Positions 24,105-34,317 of a stretch of 43,055 nucleotides of DNA are shown in pieces; positions within the stretch are counted from its first letter, which is position 1, and every line of letters starts with the position of its first letter. The translations under genes and the position numbers were made by a program. The notes under the pieces were generated by a model. The model saw nothing but the letters and a program-made list of their open reading frames with translations, was not told where the DNA came from and made no database searches. The stretch is from an uncultured Microbacterium sp. (GTDB lineage: Bacteria; Actinomycetota; Actinomycetes; Actinomycetales; Microbacteriaceae), in NCBI RefSeq assembly GCF_900078385.1, contig NZ_FLQR01000003.1, forward strand, positions 1-43,055. Reading direction: 5' to 3'.

Positions 24105-24110
24105 AAACTA
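24105..24110 (-). promoter_or_regulatory. -10 element (TAGTTT) of the trp leader and anthranilate synthase
   Basis: TAGTTT on the minus strand lies 6 bp before the leader peptide ATG. A possible weak -35, CTGAGC (plus positions 24129-24134), is 18 bp upstream. Confidence 0.7.
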
Positions 24111-24156
24111 CCACAGCCGCACGGCCGCGCTCAGCCCGCGCCCGGCCACCGGGTCG

Positions 24157-24162
24157 TAGGCT
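24157..24162 (+). promoter_or_regulatory. -10 element (TAGGCT) of ispG
   Basis: TAGGCT lies 6 bp before GTG 24169. The divergent trp -10 is 46 bp away, so the two -35 regions overlap around 24129-24139. Confidence 0.65.
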
Positions 24163-24168
24163 GGGGAC

Positions 24169-25320
24169 GTGCCAGCAGTCAATCTCGGGATGCCCAAGAT
24201 CCCCGACGTCCTCGCCCCGCGCCGCAAGAGCCGTCAGATCAGGGTCGGCAAGGTCCTCGTCGGGGGCGACGCCCCGATCAGCGTCCAGTCGATGTGCACG
24301 ACCCCGACGACCAACATCAACGGGACGCTCCAGCAGATCGCCGAGCTGACGGCGTCCGGCTGCGAGATCGTCCGTGTCGCCGTTCCGAGCCAGGACGACG
24401 CCGACGTGCTGCACATCATCGCGAAGAAGAGCCAGATCCCGGTCATCGCCGACATCCACTTCCAGCCGAAGTACGTCTTCCAGGCCATCGACGCCGGGTG
24501 CGCGGCCGTGCGCGTCAACCCCGGCAACATCCGCAAGTTCGACGACCAGGTCGGCGCGATCGCGAAGGCCGCGAAGGATGCCGGCGTGTCGCTGCGGATC
24601 GGCGTGAACGCCGGATCGCTCGACCCGCGCCTGCTGCAGAAGTACGGCAAGGCCACCCCCGAAGCCCTCGCCGAGAGCGCCCGCTGGGAGGCGTCGCTGT
24701 TCGAGGAGCACGACTTCCACGACTTCAAGATCTCCGTCAAGCACAACGACCCCATCGTCATGGTGAAGGCGTACCGGCTGCTCGCGGCGATGGGCGACTG
24801 GCCGCTGCACCTGGGCGTCACCGAAGCCGGTCCCGCCTTCCAGGGCACCATCAAGAGTGCGACGGCGTTCGGCATCCTGCTGTCGGAGGGCATCGGCGAC
24901 ACCATCCGCGTCTCGCTGTCCGCCCCGCCCGCCGAAGAGGTCAAGGTCGGCCACCAGATCCTGCAGTCGCTGAACCTGCGCGAGCGCAAGCTCGAGATCG
25001 TGTCGTGCCCGTCGTGCGGTCGCGCACAGGTGGACGTCTACACGCTCGCGGACGACGTGACCGAGGGACTGAAGGACATGACCGTGCCGCTGCGCGTCGC
25101 CGTCATGGGCTGCGTCGTCAACGGACCGGGCGAGGCGCGCGAGGCGGACCTCGGCGTCGCCTCCGGCAACGGCAAGGGTCAGATCTTCGTCAAGGGCGAG
25201 GTCATCAAGACCGTGCCCGAGGCCGACATCGTCGCGACCCTCATCGAGGAGGCCAACCGTCTGGCCGCCGAGATGGGTCCGGGCGCTCCGCTGGGCACCG
25301 CGCAGGTCATCACCGCGTAG
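24169..25320 (+). CDS. ispG: 4-hydroxy-3-methylbut-2-enyl diphosphate synthase
   Basis: Penultimate MEP-pathway enzyme, reducing MEcPP to HMBPP with a 4Fe-4S cluster. The 383-residue protein carries the cluster cysteines in SCPSCGR (Cys280, Cys283) and [12 protein letters not shown] (Cys315), with the same 3- and 32-residue spacing as the E. coli enzyme, and the conserved [10 protein letters not shown] near the N-terminus. GTG 24169 is supported by the leaderless promoter and the family's N-terminus. It belongs to the dispersed dxr-rseP-ispG set. Its last 11 bp overlap the 3' end of the PLP enzyme gene on the other strand. Confidence 0.97.
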   Translation: MPAVNLGMPKIPDVLAPRRKSRQIRVGKVLVGGDAPISVQSMCTTPTTNINGTLQQIAELTASGCEIVRVAVPSQDDADVLHIIAKKSQIPVIADIHFQPKYVFQAIDAGCAAVRVNPGNIRKFDDQVGAIAKAAKDAGVSLRIGVNAGSLDPRLLQKYGKATPEALAESARWEASLFEEHDFHDFKISVKHNDPIVMVKAYRLLAAMGDWPLHLGVTEAGPAFQGTIKSATAFGILLSEGIGDTIRVSLSAPPAEEVKVGHQILQSLNLRERKLEIVSCPSCGRAQVDVYTLADDVTEGLKDMTVPLRVAVMGCVVNGPGEAREADLGVASGNGKGQIFVKGEVIKTVPEADIVATLIEEANRLAAEMGPGAPLGTAQVITA

Positions 25321-26539
25321 CGGACACCACCGCCGACTCGTCCGCGTTTGCCCGGGGTGCCGAGGCGAGAGCCTGCGCGAGGTCGGCGATGAGGTCGTCG
25401 ATGTGCTCCAGGCCGATCGAGAGGCGCAGGATGTCGGCGTCCGGACGCGCGGACGGTGCGACCGGACGGTGGGTCAGCGCCGCCGGGTGCTGCACGAGCG
25501 AATCCACTCCGCCCAGCGAGACCGCGTGGCCGAACACCCGCACGGCCCCTGCCACGTGCGCCGCGGCGTCGTAGCCGCCGCGCAGTCGCAGGGCGATCAT
25601 CGCGCCGCCGCCGCGCATCTGCGACCCGACGAGCGGATTCCCGGTCAGGCCCGGGTAGAACACCTCGGCGACGGCGGGGTGCTCGCTCAGCCACTGCGCG
25701 ATCCGCTCCGCGGAGGACTGCTGCGCGCGCACGCGCAGTGCCAGGGTGGGCAGCCCCCGGTGCAGGAGGTATGCGGCCAGCGGATGCAGGATGGCGCCCG
25801 TGATCGCACGCACGGGCCGCAGGGCCTCGGCCGTCTCCTCGCTGCACGCGATGACCCCGCCGATCACGTCGCCGTGGCCGCCCAGGTACTTCGTCGCACT
25901 GTGCAACGACATCGCCGCACCGTGCGCGATCGGGTTCTGCAGCACAGGGGTGGCGAAGGTGTTGTCGACGAGCACGGGAACGGTGCCGGCCTGCGCCACC
26001 ACCCGCGCGATGTCCACCAGCTCCAGGGTCGGGTTGGCGGGCGTCTCCACGATCACGAGCCCCGTGTCGGCACGGACCGCGCCGGCGATCTCATCGGCCG
26101 AGCAGTAGGTCACGTCGGTGCCCAGCAGGCCCGTCGCCAGCAGATGGTCGGTGCCGCCGTACAGCGGACGCACCGCCACGACGTGCGGCTTGCCGACCGA
26201 CGTCGTGTGGCTGAGCAGGGCAGCCGTGACCGCCGCCATCCCGGAGGAGAACGCGACGGCCGCCTCGGCACCCTCGAGCAGCGCGAGCGCGTCCTCGAAC
26301 CGCGCGACGGTGGGGTTCCACAGTCGCGCGTACACGGCGCTGCCGCCGGCCGGGGGTCGCCCGCCGCACGCGAGCGTCTCGTACGAATCGCCGCCCAGGC
26401 CCACATCCGGCAGGGGATAGGTCGATGACAGGTCCAGCGGCGGAGCGTGCACGCCGAGCGCCGTCAGGTCGTCCCGTCCGCCGTGGACGGCGAGGGTCTC
26501 GAAGCGATGGGCGTTCTCGGCGTGGGGTGCGCGGTCCAT
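25310..26539 (-). CDS. Cys/Met metabolism PLP-dependent enzyme (cystathionine gamma-synthase/lyase type)
   Basis: A 409-residue cytosolic enzyme of the transsulfuration fold. Seen motifs: [13 protein letters not shown] (phosphate-binding Tyr and Arg), [20 protein letters not shown] with the PLP-nitrogen Asp, and [12 protein letters not shown] with the Schiff-base Lys. The family includes cystathionine gamma-synthase, gamma-lyase and methionine gamma-lyase. The position that is Cys in methionine gamma-lyase (LYGCT) is Gly here (PLYGGTD), which argues for a cystathionine enzyme, though the reaction remains open. It is divergent from an Lrp-type regulator with a palindrome between them, so regulation by that protein is likely. 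A pronounced stretch of Gly and Pro (about 55-68) sits before the Tyr-Arg motif. Confidence 0.85.
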   Translation of the reverse strand: MDRAPHAENAHRFETLAVHGGRDDLTALGVHAPPLDLSSTYPLPDVGLGGDSYETLACGGRPPAGGSAVYARLWNPTVARFEDALALLEGAEAAVAFSSGMAAVTAALLSHTTSVGKPHVVAVRPLYGGTDHLLATGLLGTDVTYCSADEIAGAVRADTGLVIVETPANPTLELVDIARVVAQAGTVPVLVDNTFATPVLQNPIAHGAAMSLHSATKYLGGHGDVIGGVIACSEETAEALRPVRAITGAILHPLAAYLLHRGLPTLALRVRAQQSSAERIAQWLSEHPAVAEVFYPGLTGNPLVGSQMRGGGAMIALRLRGGYDAAAHVAGAVRVFGHAVSLGGVDSLVQHPAALTHRPVAPSARPDADILRLSIGLEHIDDLIADLAQALASAPRANADESAVVSATR

Positions 26540-26612
26540 GAGCGTCAGCGTTGCGCGATGTTCGGCGAATGTCGATCATGCTTGTGGATCGTTAGCAAAG
26601 GATGTGTAAGTC

Positions 26613-26627
26613 TTGGTGAATCACCAA
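26613..26627. promoter_or_regulatory. 15-bp perfect palindrome, probable Lrp operator
   Basis: TTGGTGAATCACCAA is fully symmetric around A26620. It lies in the 114-bp AT-richer gap between the divergent PLP enzyme and Lrp-family genes, 26 bp before the regulator's start. Lrp/AsnC proteins commonly bind such 15-bp palindromes in their own divergent promoter regions. Confidence 0.7.
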
Positions 26628-26653
26628 CTTCGATGATGTGAAGGACGCTGCCC

Positions 26654-27154
26654 TTGCCCGATCCGCAATCCGTCCCGACGGGACTCGACGACCTCGACCT
26701 GCGGCTGCTCGCGGCGCTCGTCCGGCAGCCGGGACGGTCGAACAAGGCGCTCGCCGAGGATCTCGGCGTCGCAGAGTCGACGTGCGCCTACCGGGTGCGC
26801 GCGCTGCGTTCGCGGGGCGTGATCGCCGGTGTGCGCATCGTGCTCGATGCGGCCGCCCTCGGGCTGCCCCTCCAGGGGGTGATCCGCGTGCGGCTGGGCC
26901 GACACACGAGCGACGGCGTCGGCGGACTGTTCGATGCGCTCGTGCGCACACCCGGGGTCATCGAGGTGTTCCACGTCGCCGATGCGGATGACTTCCTCGT
27001 CCACGTCGCGGTCGAGGATGCCGCGGCGCTGCGCGACATCGTCCTGCAGCACATCACGGTGCATGAGATGGTGAGCACCACCGAGACCCACCTCGTGTTC
27101 GAGCGACGCGAAGGCATCGGGCCCCTCGCCCGCGTCGCCGCGAGCGCTCGCTGA
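26654..27154 (+). CDS. Lrp/AsnC-family transcriptional regulator
   Basis: A 166-residue regulator with an N-terminal helix-turn-helix (about 8-55; LDDLDLRLLAALVRQPG, then NKALAEDLGVAEST) and a C-terminal ligand-binding RAM domain (about 75-150; PGVIEVFHVADADDFLVHV). The likely start is TTG 26654, with AAGGA 9-13 nt upstream; an in-frame stop at 26639 rules out anything much longer. Members sense amino acids and act as octamers or dimers. The divergent PLP enzyme of Cys/Met metabolism is the obvious target, as in the known pairing of Lrp-type MdeR with methionine gamma-lyase in Pseudomonas. The gene converges on the VOC gene with an 8-nt gap. Confidence 0.93.
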   Translation: MPDPQSVPTGLDDLDLRLLAALVRQPGRSNKALAEDLGVAESTCAYRVRALRSRGVIAGVRIVLDAAALGLPLQGVIRVRLGRHTSDGVGGLFDALVRTPGVIEVFHVADADDFLVHVAVEDAAALRDIVLQHITVHEMVSTTETHLVFERREGIGPLARVAASAR

Positions 27155-27162
27155 CGCGGCGC

Positions 27163-27591
27163 TCACTGCAGGCAGAACTCGTTGCCCTCGGGATCGCGCA
27201 TCTGGAAGTACAGCTCTGGCCACAGGCCCCACTGCTGGTCCACCAGCCGCACGACGCTCGCGCCGAGCGCCACCAGACGGTCCTTCTCGGCCTCCAGGGC
27301 CGCGCGGTGGTCCTGTCCGTCGGCGCGGGGTGCGTTGACGTCCAGGTGGATGCGGTTGCGGTCGGCCTTCGGTCCATCCGCGTGGTGGAAGAAGAGCCGC
27401 GGACCCTTCCCCTGCGGGTCTTCGGCGAGCGCTCGACTCGCCAGGTCCGCCTCGGTGAGTCCCGCATCCGTCAGCTGACTCTTGAGCGGATCGTCCCACT
27501 CGAGGTGCGGGTACCCGAAGACATCCGCCCAGAAGTGGGCCAGCCGCCGCGGGTCGTCCGCGTAGAAGGTGATGTTTCCGAGCGTCGCCAT
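27163..27591 (-). CDS. VOC-superfamily (glyoxalase/bleomycin-resistance fold) protein
   Basis: A 142-residue cytosolic protein of the vicinal oxygen chelate fold. The start MATLGNITFYADDPRRLAHF and the closing FQMRDPEGNEFCLQ are the conserved first and last elements of this family; a HHADGPKADRNRIHLDV strand lies between. Such proteins may be metal-dependent enzymes or binding proteins; the substrate is unknown. GAGGAGG directly upstream of the ATG is a very strong ribosome-binding site. It follows mak by 17 nt on the same strand, so it is the third gene of the treS-mak unit, although no role in trehalose metabolism is known for it. Confidence 0.88.
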   Translation of the reverse strand: MATLGNITFYADDPRRLAHFWADVFGYPHLEWDDPLKSQLTDAGLTEADLASRALAEDPQGKGPRLFFHHADGPKADRNRIHLDVNAPRADGQDHRAALEAEKDRLVALGASVVRLVDQQWGLWPELYFQMRDPEGNEFCLQ

Positions 27592-27608
27592 GGGTCCTCC
27601 TCGGTTCG

Positions 27609-29053
27609 TCAGTCGGCGCCGATCGCGGCGACCGCCTTCAGGGGGATCGCGGTCCAGGCCGGACGGTTGCGCTTCTCGTAGACGACCTCGTACACGGCCT
27701 TGTCGGCGACGTACGCGTCGAGCAGGACACGCCGTTCGCGGGCGACGGAGTCCTCGACGTCCGCGTCGGCCGGCGCGGCCGCGTCGACCGCGGACAGTGC
27801 CGCGACGTACGCGTCCACGAAGTGCGTGCGAGCGCGTTCGGACCATTCCTGCGCGCGGTCCGCCCGGAGGGTGTCCTCCTCGAGGTCGGCGCCCGCCCCT
27901 GCCATCTCCACGACCCCCGGCGCGTAGTCGAACGAACGCAGCATGCCCGCCACGTCGCGCCACGGCGAGTCGGGAAGGGCGCGTTCGTCGAACGGCCGGC
28001 CGGGCTCGCCTTCGAAGTCGACGATGCGCCATCCGTGCGAGGTGCGCAGGGTCTGGCCGAGGTGCAGATCGCCGTGGATCCGCTGCACGTCCAGCCCGCC
28101 GAGCGCCGCGACCGCGTCGTAGGCGGCCCGCAGGCGTGCCGCGTGGGGCTCGAGCTCGGGCACGGTCCGCAGCGCCCGGTCGAGGCGCTCGGTCATGGCG
28201 CGCGCGAGCTCCGCGGTCTCCTGCTCGCCGCGCCGCTCGGCGGGGAAGCGTGCGCGCAGCATGGCGTGCACGCCCGCGAGCGCCTCGCCGAGGCGCGCCG
28301 CCTCACCGGCGAAGTCGCCTCCGGAGCCGACGATGTCCGGGTCGGGATCGGCCAGCAGTGTCCGGACGCTCCCCATCGCCAGATCGAAGCCGTCCGTGGC
28401 GGTTCGCAGGAACTCCTGCAGCATCGCGAGCTGGAGCACCTCGCCGTCGACGTCCGCCTCGACCCAGCCGTAGAGGGGCGCGATGTGCTCGGACCCGCCG
28501 CGTGTCAGCTCTTCGTGGATCTCGATGTCCGGATTCACCCCGGTGCTCACCTTGCGGAACACCTTCATGATCGCGGTGTCGTCGAAGCGCACCGACGAGT
28601 TCGACTGCTCGCCCGTCATCGGCGAGGGGCGGAGGCCCGGATCGAGGGGCTGGTCTCCCGGCACCCGGTGGAAGCGCAGGCCCCCGATCTCGGCGACGCC
28701 GCCCTGCTCGGCGGCGACGAAGCCGCCGAGCCAGAGTCCCATCGCGTCGTGGTCGTGCACCGCGTCGTACAGGTGCCGCGCCCGCCCGTCGATCTCGGCG
28801 GTCCCGACGTAGGCGTGGCCGATCCGCTCCTCGGTCTCGCCGTAACCGGCGAGGGGCACCTGGTACCGCTCGCGGCCGCCCTCCTCGTCGGCGTAGTCCA
28901 CCGTCGCGAGGAACACGGTGACGCTCGGACCGTGTTCCGCTGCGGGCATCTCGGCGAGCACCCGCAGGTCGGTGACCCGGAACGGCCGGCCTTTGCCGCC
29001 GAACCAGCGCGTCCGCCCGAGGTAGGCCTCCAGGACGGCGTGGTCGAGCCCGG

Positions 29054-29057
<4 letters not shown>
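27609..29057 (-). CDS. mak: Maltokinase
   Basis: Phosphorylates maltose to maltose 1-phosphate with ATP, the donor for the GlgE alpha-glucan pathway. The 482 residues start with [15 protein letters not shown], typical of the N-terminal cap, and contain the kinase motifs HGDLHLGQT (catalytic loop) and IVDFEGEP (metal-binding DFE). GTG 29057 overlaps the treS stop (GTGA), so translation is coupled. In many actinobacteria treS and mak are fused in one polypeptide; here they are separate but in overlapping frames. GlgE and GlgB are not in the window. The large unbroken frame spanning both genes on this strand is a coincidence of composition. Confidence 0.95.
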
Positions 29058-30823
<1,766 letters not shown>

Positions 30824-30986
30824 GCGATCATCTTTCCGCTCGGGGTACCGGTCTCGCCGATGGGGATGAGAGAGAGCATGTTCCCAACCTGCTACACCCG
30901 CCCGCCATCCGTCACCCCTTGCGTCGGATTCGTCGAGCGTGTATCCCCGGCACGGTCACGGGTCGCCGGATCGAGTGGATTCCGGA

Positions 30987-32006
30987 TCAGCTCCAGAGGG
31001 AGTGGTAGGCGTTGATCGCCGGCTGGCCGCCGAGATGCGCGTAGAGCACCGTCGCATCCTTCGGGATGTCGCCGGTCCGCACGAGGTCGATGAGCCCCGC
31101 GAGGGACTTGCCCTCGTAGACCGGGTCGGTGATCATCGCCTCGAGCTGCGCGCCGAGGGCCATGGCCGACATCGTCGAGTCGACCGGGACGCCGTAGAGA
31201 TCGCCGGCCCAGCCGTCCAGGACCTGGATCTCGTCGTCGCGCAGGTCACGCCCGAGCTCGATGAGCTCCGCGGTGTTCCGCGCGATACGGGCGACCTGGT
31301 CGCGTGTCTTCGGCAGGGTGGCCGACGCGTCGATGCCGAGCACCCGGCGCCGCACGCCGGTGAGCTCCTCGAGGGCCGCGAAGCCGGCGATCATGCCGGC
31401 GTGGGTCGAGCCGGTCACGGTGCAGACCACGATCGTGTCGAAGAACACGCCCAGCTGCTTCTCCTGCTCGGCGAGCTCGAACGCCCAGTTCGCGAAGCCG
31501 AGGCCGCCGAGCGGATGCTCCGACGCGCCGGCCGGGATCGGGTAGGGCGTGCCGCCGGCATCCTCCACTTCCGCGAGCGCGCGCTGCCACGAGTCGCGGA
31601 TGCCGATGTCGAAGCCGGCGTCGTCGAGGCGGCTGTCGGCGCCCATCATGCGGGAGAGGAGGATGTTGCCGACCTTGTCGTTGGTGGGATCCTCCCAGGG
31701 CACCCACTTCTCCTGCACGAGCCGGGCCTTCAGGCCCAGGTGGGCCGCGACCGCGGCGACCTGGCGCGTGTGGTTCGACTGGTAGCCGCCGATCGAGACG
31801 AGCGTGTCAGCGCCGGAGGCCAGGACGTCGGGAACGATGTACTCGAGCTTGCGGATCTTGTTGCCGCCGAAGGCCAGGCCGCTCGAGACGTCCTCCCGCT
31901 TGGCCCAGACCTGCGCGCCGCCGAGGTGCTGTGTGAGCCGCTTCAGATGCTGCAGGGGGCTCGGGCCGAACGTGAGCGGGTGGCGGGGGAACTCGTGCAG
32001 CTTCAT
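30987..32006 (-). CDS. acdS: 1-aminocyclopropane-1-carboxylate deaminase
   Basis: PLP enzyme of 339 residues that opens the ring of the plant ethylene precursor ACC to 2-oxobutyrate and ammonium. It matches Pseudomonas AcdS along its whole length. The PLP lysine is in FGGNKIRK (Lys50) and the nucleophile Ser77 in SIGGYQSN. The residues that separate true ACC deaminase from D-cysteine desulfhydrase, Tyr294, Glu295 and Leu322 in Pseudomonas numbering, are all kept here (Tyr297, Glu298, Leu325). AGAGGA precedes the ATG. It stands alone between treS and pcp, with an AT-rich stretch upstream (32040-32056) that is the likely promoter. Presence suggests contact with plants. Confidence 0.92.
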   Translation of the reverse strand: MKLHEFPRHPLTFGPSPLQHLKRLTQHLGGAQVWAKREDVSSGLAFGGNKIRKLEYIVPDVLASGADTLVSIGGYQSNHTRQVAAVAAHLGLKARLVQEKWVPWEDPTNDKVGNILLSRMMGADSRLDDAGFDIGIRDSWQRALAEVEDAGGTPYPIPAGASEHPLGGLGFANWAFELAEQEKQLGVFFDTIVVCTVTGSTHAGMIAGFAALEELTGVRRRVLGIDASATLPKTRDQVARIARNTAELIELGRDLRDDEIQVLDGWAGDLYGVPVDSTMSAMALGAQLEAMITDPVYEGKSLAGLIDLVRTGDIPKDATVLYAHLGGQPAINAYHSLWS

Positions 32007-32147
32007 CGGATCGATCCTCTGGTCGCGTCGGGTAGGTCTGATACGCAATATATCGATGGATGCCGCCCGCACCGAATCGGCGGCGCGCCAGGAGAGGAGA
32101 TGAGTCTTCGGGAGGATCGCGCGGGGCCCCTCCGTCCGCACGCGGGG

Positions 32148-32780
32148 TCAGTGCAGGGTGCCCGCCGGGGTCCGCGGCTCCGGCGTCCCCGTGAGCGTCG
32201 CATCGAGCGCGATCCGCAGCGCGCGGGCGATGTCGGCGAGCGGCAGCGCCGGCTCGCCGGCCGGCGCCTGGCCGATCGCCCAGGGGACGTGGATGAAGCC
32301 GGCCCGCGTACCGGCGGGCACGGCCGAGAGAGCCGTGAAGAACACGTGATTGCAGACGAACGTCCCGGCCGTGTGCGACACCTCGGCGGGGACGCCGGCA
32401 TCCCGGATCGCCGCGGCGATGGCCTTCACCGGCAACGTCGCGAACGCCGCGGCCGGCGCACCCGGGATGCTGGCTTCGTCGACGGGCTGGGCGCCGTCGT
32501 TGTCGGGGATGCGGGCGTCGACGAGGTTCACCGCGATCCGCTCGACCCCGATCGCGCTGCGCCCGCCGGCGAGTCCGGTCGCGATCACGAGATCGGGCTG
32601 ATGCTCGGTGATCAGGTCGCGCAGGCGCTGAGCGGCACCGGCGAAGGTGACCGGCAGGATCGCCGTCACGAGCGTGCCCGGGCCCGTCCAGTCGGCTGCC
32701 ACACGTCCTACGGCGTCGCCGGACGGGTTCGCGGCATCGCCGCCGAACGGCTCGAAGCCGGTGAGGAGCGCCGTCGTCAC
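32148..32780 (-). CDS. pcp: Pyrrolidone-carboxylate peptidase (pyroglutamyl peptidase I)
   Basis: Cysteine peptidase of 210 residues that removes N-terminal pyroglutamate from peptides in the cytosol. The catalytic triad is in place: Glu80 in GGRSAIGVERIAVN, Cys143 in GTFVCNHVFF and His164 in GFIHVPW. The N-terminus ALLTGFEPFGG is diagnostic. GTG 32780 overlaps the stop of the upstream RNB ribonuclease gene by 4 nt, so it is translated in a coupled manner in the same transcript. A functional link between the two is not obvious. Confidence 0.95.
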   Translation of the reverse strand: MTTALLTGFEPFGGDAANPSGDAVGRVAADWTGPGTLVTAILPVTFAGAAQRLRDLITEHQPDLVIATGLAGGRSAIGVERIAVNLVDARIPDNDGAQPVDEASIPGAPAAAFATLPVKAIAAAIRDAGVPAEVSHTAGTFVCNHVFFTALSAVPAGTRAGFIHVPWAIGQAPAGEPALPLADIARALRIALDATLTGTPEPRTPAGTLH

Positions 32781-34222
32781 GAGGACGCCTCCGCGAACCG
32801 CACGGTGCCGTCGGCGATCGAGGCCTGCTCGAGCCGGAGCCGGACCTCCACCCCCGGCACGGCGTCGCCCAGCCCCGACACCTTCGCCTCGACGGGCGGT
32901 CGGCGCAGCTGCACGCGGGCGCCGTCGCCGCGGACGCTGAGGACGACGCCGTCGAAGATCTCACCCTCGCGGCCCTGCAGGACGGCGGCCTCCACGCGGT
33001 CGATCGCGCCGGCATCCATCCGGCCGGCGCGCTGCGAGCCGGCCGCCATCAGCGCGGGAACCTCGGGCAGGCTCGCGCGCACCCATTCGGGCACGGTCCG
33101 ACCGTTCGCGAGGGCTTCGCACACGACGAGCGACCAGCGGTCGACGAGGCGGCGCAGCGGCGCGGTCGTATGCGCGTAGGGCGCCCCGATCGCGGCCTGG
33201 CGCGGGTCCTCCGGCGCCTCGCCGTCGAAGGCGACGTAGCCGGCGCCGCGGAACAGGCCACCGGCGTACTCCCGCACGGCCCGCGCGGCGGGCGTGCGGG
33301 GCAGATCGCGCAGGTACTCCCCGTACCGGACGTCGAAGCGCCAGGGGATGCCCAGTGCGATCGTCTGGGCGCGGAACTCCGCGACATCGTCGGGGTCGGC
33401 CTGCGGCATCGTGCGGAGGATGCCGATGCCCCCGGCCAGCATGATCTCGGCGGCCGCCATCCCGGTCAGAAGGGACACGTGGGCGTTCCACTCCTCCAGC
33501 GGCACGCCGTCGCGGCTCTCGAGCCGGTAGCCGTCGCCCTCGGCGATCACCCGGGTCTCGGGGAGGTTCAGGCTCGCCCCGCCGCGCTCACTCTCCCGCG
33601 CGTCCCGCTCCGCGCCGAACCAGGGCATCGCGAGGAGCGCGGGCGGCGCAGTACCGAGGTCGATGGCCTCCTGCGCCTCGGCGTAGGCCCACTGGGCACG
33701 GGAGCGCATGATCGCCCGTGTGAGCGTCGTCTCCACGGGGCGAGCGCCCTCGTCGAGCACGAACCGCCACACGTAGGCGCGGCGATCCTGATCGGGCAGG
33801 AGCGAGGTGGCATCCTCGCTGAGCACCGGCGGATGCAGCGGGATGCGGCCGTCGGGTGCGTAGATCGTCTGCGCGCGGCGGCGGGCCTCGGCGTCGAGGG
33901 CGCCGCCGGCCTCCACGTATGCCGGGACGTCGGCGATCGCGTAGTGCAGGATGGCGCCCGTCGGGGTCCGCTCGAGGTGGAGCGCCTGGTCCAGGTCGGT
34001 GGAGCCGGCGGGGTCGATCGTCAAGAACTCGATGCCGCGAAGATCCGCCAGGTCGGCCGCGCCCGGGTCGGTCGGCACGCTGGCGGCGGCCCGCTCCGCC
34101 TCCTCCTGCACCTCGGGCGGGAACGACGCCGGCAGGTCGAGTTCGCGCCGCAGGGCCTCCAGCGACGCCGCGAGCTCCCCGCGGGCCTCGGTCGGGACGA
34201 TGCGGGAGCGTCGGACGGGCAC
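32777..34222 (-). CDS. RNB-domain exoribonuclease (RNase II family)
   Basis: A 481-residue 3'-to-5' exoribonuclease. The catalytic metal cluster IDPAGSTDLDQA (Asp70, Asp76, Asp78; Gln79 where E. coli RNase II has Asp) is near the N-terminus because the cold-shock domains are short or missing. The body continues with HYAIADVPAYVEAGG, YAPDGRIPLHPPVLSE and the PYAHTTAPLRRLVDRW signature; a short S1-like C-terminal part follows. This compact form is common in actinobacteria. GTG 34222, not the upstream ATG, is chosen because a TACACT -10 lies 6 bp before it. It is divergent from the first lipoprotein and heads a unit with pcp. Confidence 0.9.
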   Translation of the reverse strand: MPVRRSRIVPTEARGELAASLEALRRELDLPASFPPEVQEEAERAAASVPTDPGAADLADLRGIEFLTIDPAGSTDLDQALHLERTPTGAILHYAIADVPAYVEAGGALDAEARRRAQTIYAPDGRIPLHPPVLSEDATSLLPDQDRRAYVWRFVLDEGARPVETTLTRAIMRSRAQWAYAEAQEAIDLGTAPPALLAMPWFGAERDARESERGGASLNLPETRVIAEGDGYRLESRDGVPLEEWNAHVSLLTGMAAAEIMLAGGIGILRTMPQADPDDVAEFRAQTIALGIPWRFDVRYGEYLRDLPRTPAARAVREYAGGLFRGAGYVAFDGEAPEDPRQAAIGAPYAHTTAPLRRLVDRWSLVVCEALANGRTVPEWVRASLPEVPALMAAGSQRAGRMDAGAIDRVEAAVLQGREGEIFDGVVLSVRGDGARVQLRRPPVEAKVSGLGDAVPGVEVRLRLEQASIADGTVRFAEASS

Positions 34223-34228
34223 GGGGCC

Positions 34229-34234
34229 AGTGTA
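34229..34234 (-). promoter_or_regulatory. -10 element (TACACT) of the RNB-pcp unit
   Basis: On the minus strand TACACT is 6 bp before GTG 34222. This placement decides the start codon of the ribonuclease. Confidence 0.6.
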
Positions 34235-34305
34235 GGCGCGGGGGCGTGACCGAATCGTAAGTTCCTTCGACGGCATATGTCGTGGGGAGAGTCGCGGCGC
34301 GCCCC

Positions 34306-34311
34306 TACGCT
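34306..34311 (+). promoter_or_regulatory. -10 element (TACGCT) of the first tandem lipoprotein
   Basis: TACGCT is 6 bp before ATG 34318, the same hexamer and spacing as at dxr. Confidence 0.65.
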
Positions 34312-34317
34312 GGGCGC

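Noticed and set aside
30987..32006. Annotation as D-cysteine desulfhydrase
   Set aside because: The Tyr, Glu and Leu that define ACC deaminase are all present at the right spacing; desulfhydrases carry other residues there.
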